Assembly (NCBI RefSeq): GCF_905372115.1 | Contig: NZ_CAJPNR010000039.1 | Span: 1-19,767 of the forward strand | DNA: 19,767 bases | Direction of reading: 5' to 3' | Source: an uncultured Streptococcus sp. | Lineage (GTDB): Bacteria; Bacillota; Bacilli; Lactobacillales; Streptococcaceae | Shown here: positions 1 through 7,016 of the stretch, in pieces | How positions within the stretch are numbered: position 1 is the first letter of the stretch | Layout: each line of letters opens with the position of its first letter | Notes under the pieces: model-generated | What the model was told of the DNA's origin: nothing | Databases searched by the model: none | Seen by the model: only the letters and a program-made list of their open reading frames with translations | Translations under genes and position numbers: made by a program

Positions 1-497
1 GTGGCTACTGTCATATCAATGTCAATGATGCCTATCAGCCCTTGGTCGATCCAGGACAGTACGAGAAGCCTACGGATTTAGAACTAAAGGAGCAGCTGAC
101 GGAAGAACAGTACCAGGTGACCCAGAACAGTGCAACAGAGCGTCCTTTCCATAATGTCTACAATGCCACTTTTGAAGAAGGAATTTATGTTGATGTGACG
201 ACTGGTGAGCCCCTCTTTTTTGCCGGAGATAAGTTTGAGTCTGGTTGCGGCTGGCCTAGCTTTAGCCGGCCTATTGCCAGAGAAGTTTTACGATACTATG
301 AAGACAAGAGTCACGGCATGGAGCGTATCGAAGTGCGCAGCCGTTCAGGGAACGCCCATCTTGGGCATGTCTTTACTGACGGTCCAGAAGCAGCAGGCGG
401 CTTGCGCTATTGTATCAACTCAGCAGCTCTGCGATTTATCCCAAAAGAAAAAATGGAAGCAGAAGGATATGGCTATCTGCTGACCTTCATGCAGTAA
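1..497 (+). CDS. msrAB: Methionine sulfoxide reductase MsrA-MsrB fusion, 3' part only
   Basis: Reduces methionine sulfoxide in proteins: MsrA acts on the S epimer, MsrB on the R epimer. The open frame continues off the left edge (first full codon at base 3), so the start is not in the window. The first residues, GYCHINVNDAYQP, look like the C-terminal tail of an MsrA domain. A short linker follows, then a complete MsrB domain with the GCGWPSF motif (resolving Cys at bases 246-248), RSGNAHLGHVF, and RYCINSAAL with the catalytic Cys at 411-413. The paired CxxC zinc motifs of many MsrB proteins are absent, as in PilB-type fusions. The visible part is 164 residues, so most of MsrA is missing. The MsrB call is very secure; the fusion is inferred from the continuous frame and the MsrA-like tail. 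Confidence 0.9.
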   Translation, partial: GYCHINVNDAYQPLVDPGQYEKPTDLELKEQLTEEQYQVTQNSATERPFHNVYNATFEEGIYVDVTTGEPLFFAGDKFESGCGWPSFSRPIAREVLRYYEDKSHGMERIEVRSRSGNAHLGHVFTDGPEAAGGLRYCINSAALRFIPKEKMEAEGYGYLLTFMQ

Positions 498-531
498 AAG
501 GGCATAAAATCAACTCAAATGCTTCGATCAG

Positions 532-569
532 TCATATAAATTTTTTATCACGGCGATAAATTATTTATA
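532..569. promoter_or_regulatory. Candidate CmbR box / palindromic operator upstream of metQ
   Basis: A 35-bp near-palindrome (535-569) has 15-nt arms matching at 13 of 15 positions around the 5-nt spacer ACGGC. Within it, TCATA (532-536), nine bases, TATCA (546-550), three bases, CGATA (554-558) matches 13 of 15 specified bases of the pattern TGATA-N9-TATCA-N2-4-TGATA. I recall that pattern as the streptococcal CmbR (LysR-type) site. It ends about 87 bp before the metQ start, a normal place for a LysR-type activator. Assignment to CmbR is inference. No T-tract follows directly, so it is not a good terminator for msrAB. Confidence 0.55.
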
Positions 570-655
570 TAAGCCAAGTCTCCTTTAACATGGTAAAATG
601 AGAAGTAATCTTATAAAATAGAAGATTTAGAATTTTATCCATCAAAGGAGAATCA

Positions 656-1528
656 ATGATGAATTTGAAAAAAATCTTTTCAGTAGGCTTAGTCGGCCTT
701 GCAACCTTGGGTTTGGCAGCTTGCGGAGGCTCTTCTAGTAAGGAGAGCAAGTCAGCAGACGGACCTGTAACCGTTAAGGTTGGGGTAATGAGCCTGAGTG
801 ATACAGAAGAAGCGCGCTGGAACAAGGTTCAAGAAATTCTTGACAAAGAAAATGCAGGCGTTAAATTAGAGTATACACAATTTACAGACTACTCTCAGCC
901 GAACCAGGCCTTGCTTGATGGTGATGTCGATATCAATGCTTTCCAACATTACAACTTCCTTGAGAACTGGAATAAAGAGAAGGGAGCAGACCTTGTGTCT
1001 GTTGCGGATACTTATATCGCACCGATTCGTCTCTATTCTGGTACAAAGGACGGCAAAAATAAATATACAGATGTGAAAGACATCCCAGAAAATGGAACAA
1101 TTGCCGTTCCAAATGATGCGACAAATGAGAGCCGCGCTCTTTATCTTCTTGAATCAGCTGGCTTGATCAAGCTTGATGTTAAAGGAAACGAGCTTGCGAC
1201 TGTTGCCAACATCAAAGAAAACAAGAAGAATCTGACAATTTCTGAGTTGGATGCTTCTCAAACACCAGCTTCTCTGACTTCAGCAGATGCTGCGGTTGTC
1301 AATAATACTTTCGTCCGCGAAGCAGGCATTGACTACAAGAAGGCCCTCTTCAAAGAAGAAGCCAATGAAAACTCAAAACAATGGTATAACCTGATTGCAG
1401 CGAAACCAGATTGGAAGAAATCAGACAAGGCTGACGCGATTGAAAAAATTATCAAGGCTTACCACACTGATGAAGTGAAAAAAGTTATCGAAGAATCATC
1501 AGATGGTATGGATCAGCCAGTGTGGTAA
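656..1528 (+). CDS. metQ: Methionine-binding lipoprotein of ABC importer (NlpA/MetQ family)
   Basis: Extracellular, lipid-anchored substrate-binding protein that delivers methionine to the MetNP transporter. The 290-residue product starts with a basic n-region and hydrophobic stretch ending in the lipobox LAAC (Cys23), then a Ser/Lys-rich linker. The rest is a Lipoprotein_9 domain: VKVGVMSLSDTEE is its first strand, and DVDINAFQHYNFLENWN, TIAVPNDATNESRAL and DAAVVNNTFV are typical MetQ blocks. Two start codons lie in tandem. AAGGAG at 645-650 is 5 nt from the ATG at 656 and 8 nt from the ATG at 659, so the second may be the main start (one residue shorter). metN and metP follow after a 248-bp gap. 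The call rests on family motifs and neighbours; methionine specificity is inferred from both. Confidence 0.93.
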   Translation: MMNLKKIFSVGLVGLATLGLAACGGSSSKESKSADGPVTVKVGVMSLSDTEEARWNKVQEILDKENAGVKLEYTQFTDYSQPNQALLDGDVDINAFQHYNFLENWNKEKGADLVSVADTYIAPIRLYSGTKDGKNKYTDVKDIPENGTIAVPNDATNESRALYLLESAGLIKLDVKGNELATVANIKENKKNLTISELDASQTPASLTSADAAVVNNTFVREAGIDYKKALFKEEANENSKQWYNLIAAKPDWKKSDKADAIEKIIKAYHTDEVKKVIEESSDGMDQPVW

Positions 1529-1575
1529 TTTTTACCAGCAGAAGGTCATTGTATTGAATAAATGAAATGATTAAG

Positions 1576-1607
1576 AAGGGCGGAGATTAGCTTCTCCAGC
1601 CCTTTAT
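1576..1607 (+). terminator. Stem-loop after metQ, weak or partial terminator
   Basis: An 11-bp stem (AAGGGC plus GGAGA pairing with TCTCC plus GCCCTT, one bulged A) closes a 6-nt loop. The tail is TTTATCT rather than a clean T run, so termination is probably partial. It could hold MetQ in excess over MetN and MetP. The remaining ~170 bp to metN contain no ORF, and I see no convincing promoter there (TATAGT at 1727-1732 has no good -35 partner). Confidence 0.55.
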
Positions 1608-1776
1608 CTGCTATTATGGTCATTTAGTTTGAACAGTATCTGGCTTTGGGTTAGGTAGGTAAAGATTGCGGCTTGTGGCATCACATTTCCCTAGTCAAGC
1701 GACAGGCGAAATCAAACAAAAAAGGCTATAGTGGCTAAATCTCATATTGGACAAATCAAGGAGTGAATCGGAAATT

Positions 1777-2844
1777 ATGAGCAAAGAAATTATCAAATTG
1801 GATCACATTGATGTCGTTTTTAATCAAAAAAAGCAAGACATTAAAGCTGTAGAAGATGTGACCATTCATATTAATCAGGGAGATATTTATGGAATTGTAG
1901 GCTATTCTGGTGCCGGCAAGTCTACCCTGGTCCGTGTCATTAACTTGCTGCAGGTGCCGTCTGCTGGTAAGATCACGGTGGATGATACGGTTTTCTATGA
2001 TCATCAGCAGGTTCAGCTTACTGCAGCTCAGCTGCGCCAAAAGCGTAAGGATATTGGGATGATTTTCCAGCATTTTAACCTCATGGCTCAGATGACAGCC
2101 AAGGAAAATGTTGCCTTTGCGCTCAAGCATTCTCCTTTATCGGCTGCTGAAAAAGAGAAGAAAGTTCATACGCTTTTAGACTTGGTAGGCTTAGCGGATC
2201 GGGCGGACAATTATCCTGCCCAGCTGTCTGGCGGTCAGAAGCAGCGGGTGGCGATTGCACGGGCCTTGGCCAATGATCCCAAAATCCTAATCTCGGACGA
2301 ATCTACATCTGCTCTGGATCCTAAGACGACCAAGCAAATTCTGGCTCTATTGCAGGATTTGAATCAAAAATTGGGCCTGACTATTGTTCTAATAACCCAC
2401 GAAATGCAGATTGTCAAGGACATTGCCAATCGGGTAGCAGTTATGCAGAATGGTCAGCTGATTGAGGAAGGTTCAGTTCTGGATATTTTCTCTAATCCCA
2501 AGAATGAGCTGACCCAAGACTTCATTACGACAGCAACGGGTATCAATGAGGCCATGATCAAAATCAACCAGCAAAAGATTGTGCAAAACCTGCCGGAAAA
2601 TTCCATTCTGGCCCACCTGAAATACTCAGGTGTGGTGACAGACACAGCCATTATAAACGACATTTACAAGCAATATCAAATATCGGCCAATATTCTTCAC
2701 GCCAATATTGAGATTTTAGACCATGTACCAGTCGGAGAAATGGTCGTTATCTTATCTGGAGAGACCAAGCAACTGGCGGCGGTGCAGGAAAGTCTGCGCG
2801 AAGCAGGAGTAGAGCTGCATGTTCTGAAAGAAGGGAGTAACTAA
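1777..2844 (+). CDS. metN: Methionine ABC importer ATPase MetN
   Basis: Cytoplasmic ATPase driving methionine uptake with MetP and MetQ. In the 355-residue product I see Walker A GYSGAGKST (42-50), Q-loop Gln98, signature LSGGQ (150-154), Walker B ILISDE (170-175) and switch His208 (THEM). A C-terminal NIL/ACT-like domain (about 275-350), characteristic of MetN and able to bind methionine for trans-inhibition in studied homologues, separates it from other ATPases. The frame is open from TTG 1747, but AAGGAG lies inside that extension at 1758-1763, so ATG 1777 was chosen; the 13-nt SD spacing is long. The stop overlaps the metP start by one base (TAATG), which suggests translational coupling. 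Confidence 0.94.
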   Translation: MSKEIIKLDHIDVVFNQKKQDIKAVEDVTIHINQGDIYGIVGYSGAGKSTLVRVINLLQVPSAGKITVDDTVFYDHQQVQLTAAQLRQKRKDIGMIFQHFNLMAQMTAKENVAFALKHSPLSAAEKEKKVHTLLDLVGLADRADNYPAQLSGGQKQRVAIARALANDPKILISDESTSALDPKTTKQILALLQDLNQKLGLTIVLITHEMQIVKDIANRVAVMQNGQLIEEGSVLDIFSNPKNELTQDFITTATGINEAMIKINQQKIVQNLPENSILAHLKYSGVVTDTAIINDIYKQYQISANILHANIEILDHVPVGEMVVILSGETKQLAAVQESLREAGVELHVLKEGSN

Positions 2845-3536
2845 TGCTACAGCTGATTCAACAATTTATGCCCAATGTTTATAGAATGGGCTGGTCTGGG
2901 CAGGCTGGCTGGGGAACAGCTATTTACCTGACTTTGTATATGACTATCATTCCTTTCTTTATCGGAGGGATTCTGGGCTTTATCGCTGGTCTCTTGCTCG
3001 TTTTGACAGGGCCGAGAGGTATTTTGGAAAATAGACTTGTATTTTTCGTCTTGGACAAGGTTACCTCTATCTTCCGGGCGATTCCTTTCATTATTCTCCT
3101 AGCCCTTATCAATCCTTTTACTCGGATTATAGTGGGAACTGGGATTGGACCGACTGCGGCCTTGGTGCCTCTTTCACTGGCTGTTTTTCCTTTCTTTGCC
3201 CGTCAGGTTCAGGTGGTCTTATCCGAACTAGACCGAGGAGTCATTGAAGCAGCGCAGGCTAGTGGAGCAACCTTCTGGGACATTGTCGGTGTTTACCTGC
3301 GGGAAGGTCTGCCGGACTTGATTCGTGTGACGACTGTTACACTCATCTCTCTGGTTGGGGAGACCGCTATGGCTGGAGCGATTGGTGCCGGTGGACTGGG
3401 AAATGTTGCCCTGACTTATGGTTATCAGCGTTTCAACCATGATGTGACTATTCTTGCGACCATTCTTATTTTGCTGCTCATCTTCTTTATTCAGTTTGTT
3501 GGGGATTTCCTGACACGGAAGATTAGTCATAGATAA
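2844..3536 (+). CDS. metP: Methionine ABC importer permease MetP (MetI family)
   Basis: Membrane permease of the methionine importer. The 230-residue product has about five hydrophobic segments (about 25-55, 68-90, 100-125, 160-185 and 205-225). The cytoplasmic EAA loop (135-159, beginning EAAQASGATFWDI) is where the ATPase docks, and FRAIPFIILL (78-87) and GETAMAGAIGAGGLGN are conserved MetI-type blocks. The start codon shares a base with the metN stop, and the metN 3' end supplies the SD (AAGGGAG, 2830-2836). The gene closes the met operon ahead of a good terminator. Streptococcal literature uses metP; other species use metI. Confidence 0.93.
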   Translation: MLQLIQQFMPNVYRMGWSGQAGWGTAIYLTLYMTIIPFFIGGILGFIAGLLLVLTGPRGILENRLVFFVLDKVTSIFRAIPFIILLALINPFTRIIVGTGIGPTAALVPLSLAVFPFFARQVQVVLSELDRGVIEAAQASGATFWDIVGVYLREGLPDLIRVTTVTLISLVGETAMAGAIGAGGLGNVALTYGYQRFNHDVTILATILILLLIFFIQFVGDFLTRKISHR

Positions 3537-3548
3537 TGATTGACAACT

Positions 3549-3573
3549 AGGGCCTCAGCTGGGGCTCTTTTTT
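3549..3573 (+). terminator. Intrinsic terminator of the met transporter operon
   Basis: An 8-bp stem (AGGGCCTC with GGGGCTCT, including two G-U pairs) closes an AGCT loop and runs into TTTTTT. It begins 13 nt after the metP stop. Confidence 0.8.
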
Positions 3574-3596
3574 ATGTCATAATTGTATAAAAAGAC

Positions 3597-3625
3597 TTGC
3601 GCAATTAGATTAGGCTTGTTATAAT
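3597..3625 (+). promoter_or_regulatory. Extended -10 promoter of the amidohydrolase gene
   Basis: TGTTATAAT at 3617-3625 is a perfect extended -10 element. The weak -35 TTGCGC (3597-3602) lies 17 bp upstream. Initiation would fall near 3632, leaving a leader of about 40 nt. Confidence 0.7.
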
Positions 3626-3673
3626 AGCTAAAATCTCTTGAAGTCAAGTGTTGGGAAAGTGAGGATATGACGG

Positions 3674-4936
3674 ATGAAAGCTTATACAAATGTCAATCTG
3701 GTGACCTGTGACAGCGCATTTCATGTTTACCGGGACGGGCTGCTAGTGGTTGAGGACGACCGCATTGCCTACTGCGGTCCCTATGATGAAAACTGGCTAG
3801 GGAAATGCAGTGAAACAGTTGATTATGAGGGGGCTTGGATCATGCCAGGACTGGTCAACTGCCATACGCACTCGGCCATGACCTTGCTGCGCGGGATTCG
3901 TGATGACAGCAATCTGCATGAATGGCTGGAGGATTATATTTGGCCAGCAGAAAGTCAATTCACAGCGGATCTAACGACTCAGGCTGTCCAGCTGGCTCTA
4001 GCTGAAATGTTGCAGTCAGGGACAACGACTTTTAACGACATGTATAATCCTCAGGGAGTGGATATTGACCGGATTTATGAGGCTGTGCGGCAGTCTGGTA
4101 TGCGCTGCTATTTCTCACCAACTCTCTTTAGCTCTGAGGCGGAAACTGCAGAAGAGACTCTGGCTCGTACTCGGGCCATTATTGAGAAAATCCTTTCCTA
4201 TAATGATGAAGATTTTCAGGTCATGGTGGCGCCTCATTCGCCTTATGCCTGTGATGAAGCTCTGCTCAAGGGCAGTCTTGAGCTAGCGCGTGAGCTGGAT
4301 TTGAAGCTTCATATCCATGTGGCGGAGACACAGGAAGAAAATAAAATCATCCTTGAGCGTTATGGTAAACGGCCTCTAGCTTTCTTAAAAGGCCTGGGCT
4401 ACTTGGAACAGCCAGCAATTTTTGCTCACGGGGTTGAGCTGAATCCATTAGAGATTGCGGATTTGGCGGCTTCACCAGTCAGCATCGCCCACAATCCTAT
4501 CAGCAACCTCAAGCTGGCTTCCGGTGTAGCTCCGGTGACCGACTTACTAGCCGCTGGGGTGACCGTTGGCCTAGCGACGGACTCTGTCGCTTCGAATAAT
4601 AATCTGGATATGTTTGAAGAAGGTCGGACAGCTGCCCTCCTTCAGAAGATGCGAGCAGGAGATGCGACTCAGTTTACGATTGAGCAGGCCTTGAAAGCTT
4701 TGACCATTGAAGGAGCCAAAGCTCTGGGCTTAGAGAAGAAAATCGGCAGTCTGGAAATGGGCAAACAAGCCGATTTCATTGTCATTCAGCCTAAGGGACG
4801 ACTTCATCTTTATCCTTTGGAAAATATGCTGTCGCACCTAGTGTACGCAGTCAAAGGCAGCGATGTTCAGGATGTCTACATTGCAGGACAGCAGGTTGTC
4901 CGAAACGGCCAAGTGCTGACCGGAAGTTTTGGGTAA
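3674..4936 (+). CDS. Amidohydrolase, MtaD/TrzA family (5'-methylthioadenosine / S-adenosylhomocysteine deaminase-like)
   Basis: Predicted zinc hydrolase that deaminates a ring compound; annotated relatives act on methylthioadenosine, S-adenosylhomocysteine or chlorinated triazines. The 420-residue product has the family metal ligands: NCHTHSAM (His64, His66), HIHVAET (His215) and ATDSVASNN (Asp303), plus VAPHSPY (His188), AHGV (His252) and AHNPISNLKLASG. The C-terminal GSLEMGKQADFIVI completes the composite beta domain. Length matches MtaD. GAGGA 8 nt before ATG 3674 supports the start; an ATG at 3667 is in another frame. It has its own extended -10 promoter. The position after msrAB-metQNP hints at methionine or SAM by-product salvage, but substrate cannot be read from sequence, and a guanine-deaminase-like or other role is possible. 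Confidence 0.85.
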   Translation: MKAYTNVNLVTCDSAFHVYRDGLLVVEDDRIAYCGPYDENWLGKCSETVDYEGAWIMPGLVNCHTHSAMTLLRGIRDDSNLHEWLEDYIWPAESQFTADLTTQAVQLALAEMLQSGTTTFNDMYNPQGVDIDRIYEAVRQSGMRCYFSPTLFSSEAETAEETLARTRAIIEKILSYNDEDFQVMVAPHSPYACDEALLKGSLELARELDLKLHIHVAETQEENKIILERYGKRPLAFLKGLGYLEQPAIFAHGVELNPLEIADLAASPVSIAHNPISNLKLASGVAPVTDLLAAGVTVGLATDSVASNNNLDMFEEGRTAALLQKMRAGDATQFTIEQALKALTIEGAKALGLEKKIGSLEMGKQADFIVIQPKGRLHLYPLENMLSHLVYAVKGSDVQDVYIAGQQVVRNGQVLTGSFG

Positions 4937-4944
4937 GAATGAAA

Positions 4945-4962
4945 GCCGAGTTTCAGCTCGGC
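4945..4962 (+). terminator. Short stem-loop after the amidohydrolase
   Basis: A perfect 6-bp GC-rich stem (GCCGAG / CTCGGC) closes a TTTCAG loop 8 nt after the stop codon. No T run follows, so it more likely stabilises the 3' end than terminates. The long hairpin at 4997-5065 is the better terminator. Confidence 0.4.
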
Positions 4963-4996
4963 AATCAGCTCTTAGAATTGAAAAAATAGAAAATGA

Positions 4997-5065
4997 AGCA
5001 GGAGAGTGGGAGAGATTGCTACAATTTGAAGATTGTAGCATGCTTCTCCCAGCTCCTGCTTTTTG
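4997..5065 (+). terminator. Long imperfect hairpin with T-rich tail, possible dispersed repeat
   Basis: Three stacked stems share one axis: AGCAGGAG (4997-5004) with CTCCTGCT (5053-5060), TGGGAGA (5007-5013) with TCTCCCA (5045-5051), and GCTACAAT (5018-5025) with ATTGTAGC (5032-5039) around a 6-nt loop. Small internal loops separate them. TTTTTGCTTTTCTTT follows, so it should terminate the amidohydrolase transcript. It is much longer than the other terminators here, and GAGTGGGA resembles, from memory, the core of small palindromic repeats in streptococci. The repeat status is unproven. Confidence 0.65.
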
Positions 5066-5151
5066 CTTTTCTTTCCTTTTGGTGATAAAAATAGTACAAT
5101 ATAGTAAAGATTGATGTGCTGTTATCAAGCAAGAAAAAGCGGAGAAATGTG

Positions 5152-6534
5152 ATGAATAAAAAATTTCTTTGGGAGAAAATTCAGACTTTTTTTCAGAAAC
5201 TTTGGAAAAAGATATCGGGTTTTGCTGCAGAGCATACTCTCCTGACAGATGCCTACCAAGCTTGGCGGGATTGGATTAAGAAGTTGCCGTTTCCTCGTCC
5301 TAAGTTCTTTCAAAAACAGCTTAGCAATCGGCAGTTTGTCGGAGTGCTTTTGACAGTTGTTGGACTGTCGGCTGGTCTCATCCTCTTGTCAGAGCATTTA
5401 CCTGACTTCAGCTTTTCCTTCCCTGCAAAGAAAGAGCAGCAGTCAGATTCCTCACAGAATCAGACGGTTCGTATCATGGCGACTGGGGATTTGCTTTATC
5501 ACGACGGCCTTTATCTAAGTGCTCAGAAAGAAGATGGAACTTATGATTTTTCTGAGAATTTCCACTATGTTAAGGAATGGCTTCGGCAGGGTGATTTGGT
5601 CTTAGGAGACTTTGAAGGCACGATTCGGCCGGACTATCCCTTGAATGGCTATCCGCTCTTTAATACTCCAGAAGCTGTAGTTCCAGCAATCAAGGATGCT
5701 GGCTATCAGGTGATGGACCTGGCTCATAATCACATTTTAGACTCTGGCTTGGAGGGAGTTTTCACTACAACTCAGGCTTTTGAAAAAGAGGGAATCACTC
5801 CCATCGGTGTTTATCCACATGATAGCCGCAGTCAGGCACCGCTCTTGATAAAGGAAGTTAAAGGCATTAAGATTGCACTGCTAGCTTACTCCTATGGCTA
5901 CAATGGAATGGAGGGGCTTCTCAGTCAGGAAGACTATGATGATCGCCTGTCCGATCTGGATGAAGAAAAGATGCGGGCGGAGATTGAGCGGGCAGAAAAG
6001 GAAGCTGACATCACAGTCGTCATGCCTCAGATGGGGATAGAGTACCAGCTAGAGCCGACAGAGGAGCAGATGACCCTCTACCATAAAATGGTTGACTGGG
6101 GAGCAGATATCGTCTTTGGAGGCCATCCGCATGTGGTTCAGCCGGCAGAGATTTTAGAAAAAGATGGCCAGAAAAAGCTAATCATCTATTCTATGGGGAA
6201 TTTTATTTCCAATCAGCGCATCGAAACCATGGAGGAGATTGAAAATGCTCATTGGACTGAGCGCGGAGTGCTGATGGATGTTACCATTGAAAAGACACCA
6301 AAGGGCACGCAGATAAAAAGTGCTCAGGCTCATCCGAGCTGGGTCAGCCGAGTTGAAAAGGGCGCTACTTCAGCAGACGGCTCTCCTTTATACACTTACC
6401 AAACCTGGATTTTGGATGACTTTATCGAAGGCGGCAAGTATCGAGATAAACTAAACCAAGAAACCAGAGCACGGATTGATAACGCTTATCAGGAAATGAA
6501 GACACATGTTGGTTTGAATTGGCCGGGGCAATAA
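5152..6534 (+). CDS. CapA/PGA_cap-family membrane-anchored metallophosphatase-like protein
   Basis: The 460-residue product has a basic, amphipathic cytoplasmic N-terminus (1-60), one membrane helix (about 62-82), a Ser/Gln linker and an extracellular PGA_cap domain (about 105-400) with a calcineurin-like fold. Metal-site motifs are MATGDLLYHD (Asp113), LGDFEGT (Asp153), DLAHNH (Asn193, His194), GGHPHVVQP (His325, His327) and YSMGNFIS (Asn350). Relatives include CapA/PgsA of poly-gamma-glutamate capsules, but no capB or capC lies nearby, so polyglutamate synthesis is not supported; a cell-envelope hydrolytic role is my guess. GGAG 7 nt upstream fixes ATG 5152; the frame is open from 5116, but that stretch holds the SD. 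It appears monocistronic between two terminators. Confidence 0.85.
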   Translation: MNKKFLWEKIQTFFQKLWKKISGFAAEHTLLTDAYQAWRDWIKKLPFPRPKFFQKQLSNRQFVGVLLTVVGLSAGLILLSEHLPDFSFSFPAKKEQQSDSSQNQTVRIMATGDLLYHDGLYLSAQKEDGTYDFSENFHYVKEWLRQGDLVLGDFEGTIRPDYPLNGYPLFNTPEAVVPAIKDAGYQVMDLAHNHILDSGLEGVFTTTQAFEKEGITPIGVYPHDSRSQAPLLIKEVKGIKIALLAYSYGYNGMEGLLSQEDYDDRLSDLDEEKMRAEIERAEKEADITVVMPQMGIEYQLEPTEEQMTLYHKMVDWGADIVFGGHPHVVQPAEILEKDGQKKLIIYSMGNFISNQRIETMEEIENAHWTERGVLMDVTIEKTPKGTQIKSAQAHPSWVSRVEKGATSADGSPLYTYQTWILDDFIEGGKYRDKLNQETRARIDNAYQEMKTHVGLNWPGQ

Positions 6535-6555
6535 ATTGTTTGAATATGAGTTTAG

Positions 6556-6583
6556 CCAGATTGGATTTTCCAATCTGGTTTTT
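6556..6583 (+). terminator. Intrinsic terminator of the capA-like gene
   Basis: A perfect 9-bp stem (CCAGATTGG / CCAATCTGG) with a 5-nt loop is followed by TTTTT and further T-rich sequence, 21 nt after the stop codon. Confidence 0.9.
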
Positions 6584-6605
6584 GCTGTTTTAAAATTGAG
6601 GACTT

Positions 6606-6614
6606 TGTTATAAT
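6606..6614 (+). promoter_or_regulatory. Extended -10 promoter upstream of the small membrane ORF
   Basis: TGTTATAAT (6606-6614) is identical to the element before the amidohydrolase gene. No good -35 is present. It would give a leader of roughly 85 nt before ATG 6705. Confidence 0.6.
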
Positions 6615-6704
6615 TAAAAAGGATTATAGAACTGTTAATGAATGAAACTGACAGCTTTCGAGCTCGTCTATCATTTTGATTTATTTTATTAGAAAGAAAA
6701 TGGA

Positions 6705-6902
6705 ATGCATCTTGGTTTGTGGCTGCTTTTGTATGTTATACCCATGTTTATCTTGTTTTTGTTGCTAGTGTGCTCTCTGGTCTTGCTGGTTTTCTGCCTG
6801 TTTTTGCGGAGAAATTTCTTCAAGGAAAAGCAAGGGCGCTATTTGCTGCTAGCTATCTTTTTGCTGGGACTTTTTATTCTTCTGGTGAACTTGCTAGTAT
6901 AG
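6705..6902 (+). CDS. Small two-helix membrane protein, unrecognised
   Basis: A 65-residue, extremely hydrophobic product with two predicted helices (about 5-33 and 45-64) joined by the basic loop RRNFFKEKQGR, which by the positive-inside rule would be cytoplasmic. Low-complexity Leu/Phe content makes chance ORFs look like this too, and the SD is weak (AGAAAG about 8 nt upstream). Support comes from the extended -10 promoter and from the downstream gene, whose first ~65 residues share the layout and a similar loop (KKPFYKSIYGK). An overlapping frame at 6719-6919 lacks such structure. I do not recognise a family. It may be a short paralogue or truncated copy of the downstream gene. Confidence 0.5.
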   Translation: MHLGLWLLLYVIPMFILFLLLVCSLVLLVFCLFLRRNFFKEKQGRYLLLAIFLLGLFILLVNLLV

Positions 6903-7016
6903 AAACGATGAGGTCGTAAGGAGAACGATCTAAATGAAATGATTGGATGATGGGAACTAACTTTATCCTTGTTTGTTGAAGTTAAATATTGATTGAGTAT
7001 TAAAGAAAGGCGAAAT

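Noticed and set aside
1727..1732. TATAGT as a metN promoter
   Set aside because: The -35 position reads AGGCGA, so it is not a credible promoter alone.
1747..1776. Ten-codon N-terminal extension of MetN from TTG 1747
   Set aside because: The AAGGAG ribosome binding site lies inside it, and MetN homologues begin near MSKEIIKL.
5116..5151. N-terminal extension of the CapA-like protein
   Set aside because: The SD (GGAG 5141-5144) is inside the extension and well placed for ATG 5152.
6642..6692. 16-codon ORF (MKLTAFELVYHFDLFY) just after the promoter at 6606
   Set aside because: No SD at a usable distance and no peptide-pheromone features; probably chance, although its position in the leader is suggestive.
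6719..6919. Alternative ORF overlapping the small membrane gene
   Set aside because: It lacks an SD and a coherent helix/loop pattern; the 6705 frame has both helices and similarity to the downstream gene.
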